From NCBI GenBank assembly GCA_019059635.1, contig JAGVRJ010000011.1, forward strand, positions 62,001-126,000: 64,000 nt of DNA, read 5' to 3'. The notes below the pieces were generated by a model. The model made no database searches. It was not told the origin of the DNA and worked only from the letters and a program-made list of their open reading frames with translations. The position numbers were made by a program, and so were the translations under genes. Positions 57,381 to 64,000 of the stretch are shown here, one piece after another. This stretch comes from Proales similis (lineage: Eukaryota; Rotifera; Eurotatoria; Ploima; Proalidae). Each line of letters opens with the position of its first letter. Positions within the stretch are counted from its first letter, which is position 1.

Positions 57381-58706
57381 ATGAACTCAGCTAGAATGAC
57401 AACAACGTCGACCTCAGCGTTGATGGCCAAGCAAATGGTCAAGCAAGAGCATGCGATCAAGTTATCCGGCGGAAAAGAGAACATTACGCGCCTTTGCCGT
57501 CAGAAGGCCTGCCAAGGCGAGTCAAGTCGAATCACAATTATAAAGCGACCAGTGAACATGTTCGCGCAGTTCAGTGTGCACACACATGCCCAAAAAAGCA
57601 ACGAGGCATTGATCAGCCGGCAACAGCGAGCTTCATCGCCAACTATTCCGAAAATAATTGTCACTGATCACGATGAGGCCGAACATGAAGCCCCTGTGCT
57701 CAAGGATCATCAGCTAAACGAGGGCCATAGCTTCATGGCCGAGGGCAGAGTGCGCATAATAAAGCGCAACATTACCCAAAAAGTGGTTCGTGAAATGGAA
57801 ACAAACCAGTTCAACAGTGACTCTTCATGTCTGAGCAATAAAGGCAAGCGATTAATTTTGCAAGATTTGTTGGCTCGCAGCTAATTTGGTTTTTTTCTTC
57901 GTTTAGAATATTACGTTGTGAATAATCAAAAGCCAGTGGCAGTGATTGAGACCGAATATTTCGAAAAGTCGCAGACCACAGCAGCAGCAGCAGGAGGCGA
58001 GAATGCCAAGCCTATTTCTCAGGGTGACCAGGGCTATTACTTGGTTAGCAAAGAAAAGCTGCCGGCTATGATCGAAACCGAATATTTTGAAGCGAGTCGA
58101 ATATCGGCGTCGGACAAGCATCTAGATGAGATGTTTTTCAGCAATTTGGATGACAAATACGAGATTGAAGTCGATCAAATGCTTTTACCGCAACCGCTGA
58201 ACGCGAAGGGGGTCTATTTTGAGAACGATGAATACAACTTCAGATGCTTCGGCGTTGAGCATTTGAAGCCAGACGAAACAAGCACAATGACACACGAGAT
58301 AGACTTGAAATCAACAGCTAGAATTATCAGCATGCTCGAGAGCCATGTCTATTTGTACTATTATACAGACAAGAAAACTTATAATGAAATATTCGAGCGA
58401 CGTCGAATAGACATGGAGCCGCTGCTGCATGAGGGCGAGTTGATAAACGCGCTTGTTCTGTTGACCATACCGCCCGAAGCAAGCGACTTTGATCTGCTGA
58501 AAACCCTCTACGGACCGGGTTCTCCTGTCAGCTGGTCGCGTATCCAATGCTGCATTCAAATCAAGACCAACATGATTCGCACACACGAAAAGTTTCTCGT
58601 TCAGCTCGGTGCGCAGAAATTCGCTCTGCTTAAGAACATTAAATTCAGTGAGAAATTTCCGAAACATTTGTTTCGCTCCAATTTCCGCAATCTCAACGCT
58701 CTCTAG
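57381..58706 (+). CDS. Unrecognised protein with duplicated RIIKR and IETEYFE motifs
   Basis: I do not recognise this gene. Two adjacent frames with coding character are best joined by an intron: 57381-57816 and 57907-58706, giving 411 residues (acceptor TTCGTTTAG is strong, donor ACAGTGACT is weak; a donor at 57790 also fits). They could instead be two genes. The first part is Ser/Thr/Lys-rich with RITIIKRPV and, 60 residues on, RVRIIKRNI. The second part starts with two copies of a motif, PVAVIETEYFEKS and LPAMIETEYFEAS. A folded-looking domain of about 170 residues (FRCFGVEHLKPDE to the end SNFRNLNAL) closes the protein. There is no signal peptide or membrane segment. Paired short motifs suggest a scaffold or adaptor, but that is only inference. 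Confidence 0.5.
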
Positions 58707-59008
58707 ATGAAACTAAGCTAAGCCTTTCTATCTCTTTTTAATTTTGTAATTTTATAGTCGCTTTAACATTTATAATCAGCTTTGCTTAATCGCCTCGGGA
58801 TTGTATTTTAAAGTTCAAATTTTTGATTTTCTTTTCTATTTTTTTCGCATTTACACTCGCAAATCGGATAATCCAATAATTAAAAAAAAAATAAAAATAT
58901 ACAAACGATTCAATTCAGAATTGATAGGAAACAAAGGCTAGATATATGGTCCCTCAGGCAAAAGGTGTTTTTAAGAATAAAGATCAAGACAAAAAGCAAG
59001 AAAAAAAG
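58707..59008. other. Intergenic segment before the tRNA-Gln pair
   Basis: AT-rich 3' flank with A-runs and AATAAA-like sequences near 58889. No gene was seen. Confidence 0.5.
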
Positions 59009-59080
59009 AGGTCCCACCGAGATTTGAACTCGGATCGCTGGATTCAGAGTCCAGAGTGCTAACCATTACACCATGGAACC
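59009..59080 (-). tRNA. tRNA-Gln (CTG anticodon), copy 1
   Basis: The minus strand reads GGTTCCATGGTGTAATGG..., with anticodon arm CTGGACTCTGAATCCAG (anticodon CTG), T arm GAGTTCAAATC and acceptor stem GGTTCCA/TGGGACC with discriminator T. It is nearly identical to animal tRNA-Gln. A run of T on the minus strand follows directly (Pol III terminator). Confidence 0.97.
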
Positions 59081-59257
59081 TTCTTATGGGTGCCGATACA
59101 ATTCTTAGCTTAGTAATTATTATTTGATCGACTCTAAACTAAGTGTAAGAAAGAGGCACCTGTGAATTTGTTCGATCTAATTGGCAACCATTCAAAAAAG
59201 GCAATTATGACGCAGTTGAACAAGATCTAAGATGCGAACATGTCCGAATAAAAAAAG

Positions 59258-59329
59258 AGGTCCCACCGAGATTTGAACTCGGATCGCTGGATTCAGAGTC
59301 CAGAGTGCTAACCATTACACCATGGAACC
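59258..59329 (-). tRNA. tRNA-Gln (CTG anticodon), copy 2
   Basis: Identical over all 72 bases to the copy at 59009 and on the same strand, 177 bases away. The minus-strand T-run after it is the only other clearly shared flank, so the duplication is compact or old with flank decay. Confidence 0.97.
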
Positions 59330-59688
59330 TTGCTGTTCGAATGCACATTAGAATGCGGCCGAATGATGTCGGCGACTGAAACCTATCAAATTATGGATGA
59401 AAGGAGAATGCAAAAGGGAGCAGAAAAGAAGCATGTGTGGAAATTATAATAAAATATAAAATGGCTGGTAATTGGTTCTTAACCGCTCGCATGCGGCGGC
59501 AAGCCATCGTCCTCGACGAAAAGAGAGCTTAATTGAGGATTAAGTTGAATGAAAGAGAAAGCGGGTCAGATACGGTCTCTTGACAGACGAACAAGTGCAG
59601 TTGCAGAATTCAGTGGCCTGTTTCTTCAATTCGCAAACAAAGAGTCGATTAAAAAACGAGAAAAAGGCAAGAGAGAGTCGATACTTGA
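59330..59688. other. Intergenic segment, tRNA-Gln pair to next gene
   Basis: 360 purine-rich bases upstream of the next start codon; no gene was seen. Confidence 0.45.
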
Positions 59689-60138
59689 ATGAGAAAAATG
59701 ATGCAGAGCGAGACGGCTGACCGCAACACGGATAGAGGCGTTGAGCTCACAGAATATGAGTCGAGAATGCAATGCATGATTGAACATCAGTCGTTAGCAT
59801 TCGGAACAACGCCCAATGAGCCAGGCAGTAAAGTGGACGGGATTCAGTTTAACGATTATGACAACTACGAGTATTTTGCGATTGACCTCATGAAGCGCGA
59901 AATAGATTCGTTTAGCCTGGGCATGGACTACATGAACGAAAATGAACTTGAGAGATCATTGGAGCAAGAAGAAGAGGTGATCAGCAGCGGTGGCTCAGTA
60001 GATCTTAATCAGAGCTCGATTATGATTGACTCAAGCTCGAGCGCCTACTCAGTTCGAGATAGCCATTACAGCATGCAATGCCATACAGATGAGACTTTGA
60101 ACAGCAAATCTCACCTTGGCTACACTGAATCTGTTTAG
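59689..60138 (+). CDS. Small acidic protein of unknown family
   Basis: A single frame of 149 residues with an ATG at 59689. It is acidic and Ser/Glu/Met-rich with aromatic-acidic stretches (DYDNYEYFAIDLMKREID) and a Ser-rich C-terminal half. There are no membrane segments, signal peptide or recognised domain. The central 30 residues look amphipathic-helical. A real gene is supported by codon character and the proper ATG, but the frame is short and may be one exon of a longer gene. Its 3' end faces the ABCC gene tail-to-tail. Confidence 0.4.
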   Translation: MRKMMQSETADRNTDRGVELTEYESRMQCMIEHQSLAFGTTPNEPGSKVDGIQFNDYDNYEYFAIDLMKREIDSFSLGMDYMNENELERSLEQEEEVISSGGSVDLNQSSIMIDSSSSAYSVRDSHYSMQCHTDETLNSKSHLGYTESV

Positions 60139-60429
60139 TCGCTTTGAATTTATCTATCTTTCACATGGCCTTTCGTCGTTTTATCCGTTTTAATAGAATT
60201 TTAAACAAAAAGTTTTCTCTTGTAAAACGAAATAAGCAAATTGGACCAATTAAGTTCTATCAAGTTCCAAGCCAAAATAAACGTTGAATCGCTGCCTTTT
60301 CTTGTTTGGTGCTTTGTGATCTACTTGCTGAGATCTCTTTGTTGAGATTTAGATTTGGTTCTAATATTTAATTTAAGTATTTATTTTTTTTTTCATGATT
60401 TTTCGGTTGCCTGTCCATAAATTAAAGAG

Positions 60430-63998
<3,569 letters not shown>

Positions 63999-64000
63999 AC

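Overview
This is nuclear DNA of an animal with a compact genome. It is eukaryotic: genes on both strands are cut by GT-AG introns, mostly 53-70 bases long, and three tRNA genes have internal promoter boxes and T-run terminators. It is animal because the set includes a SEPT6-group septin, a STRA6-type retinoid receptor, a furin-like proprotein convertase, Ly6 domains, PLAT/LOXHD1-type proteins and a degraded FMRFamide-receptor-like GPCR. ODAD4/TTC25 and other cilium-linked genes imply motile cilia, which argues against nematodes and most arthropods. A small-bodied spiralian (annelid, flatworm or similar meiofaunal animal) would fit, but the species cannot be fixed from the sequence.

Layout. 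0-3 kb: the 3' end of an auxilin/GAK gene runs tail-to-tail into a septin gene. 5-25 kb: a neighbourhood rich in cilium-linked genes holds FAM149, ODAD4, a one-PLAT gene 34 bases behind ODAD4, a four-PLAT LOXHD1-like gene, a RILP-like gene and a BAR-domain (FAM92/CIBAR-like) gene. Three paralogous three-exon Ly6 genes and a tiny IER3IP1 gene are interleaved. A broken GPCR lies head-to-head with ODAD4. 28-44 kb: mostly intronless genes, namely a 1147-residue STRA6-like receptor, ARMC8, an AlkB dioxygenase, a (6-4) photolyase/cryptochrome and a secreted amidase, plus a proprotein convertase with introns only in its 3' part and a PABPN1-like protein with one intron. 44-50 kb: three minus-strand genes in tandem, GCC2-like golgin, SLC18B1-like transporter and SNAPC5. 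51-60 kb: a tRNA-Ala gene, OTUD4, two unrecognised genes and two identical tRNA-Gln genes. 60-64 kb: the 3' part of an ABCC/MRP transporter that runs off the right edge.

Exon joins were worked out by hand from reading phase, splice sites and alignment to remembered family sequences. Where every exon phase closes (septin, FAM149, ODAD4, IER3IP1, Ly6 genes, SLC18B1, GCC2, OTUD4, ABCC) the models are strong. First exons, UTRs and promoters are mostly inferred. No mobile element, CRISPR array or viral insert was recognised.
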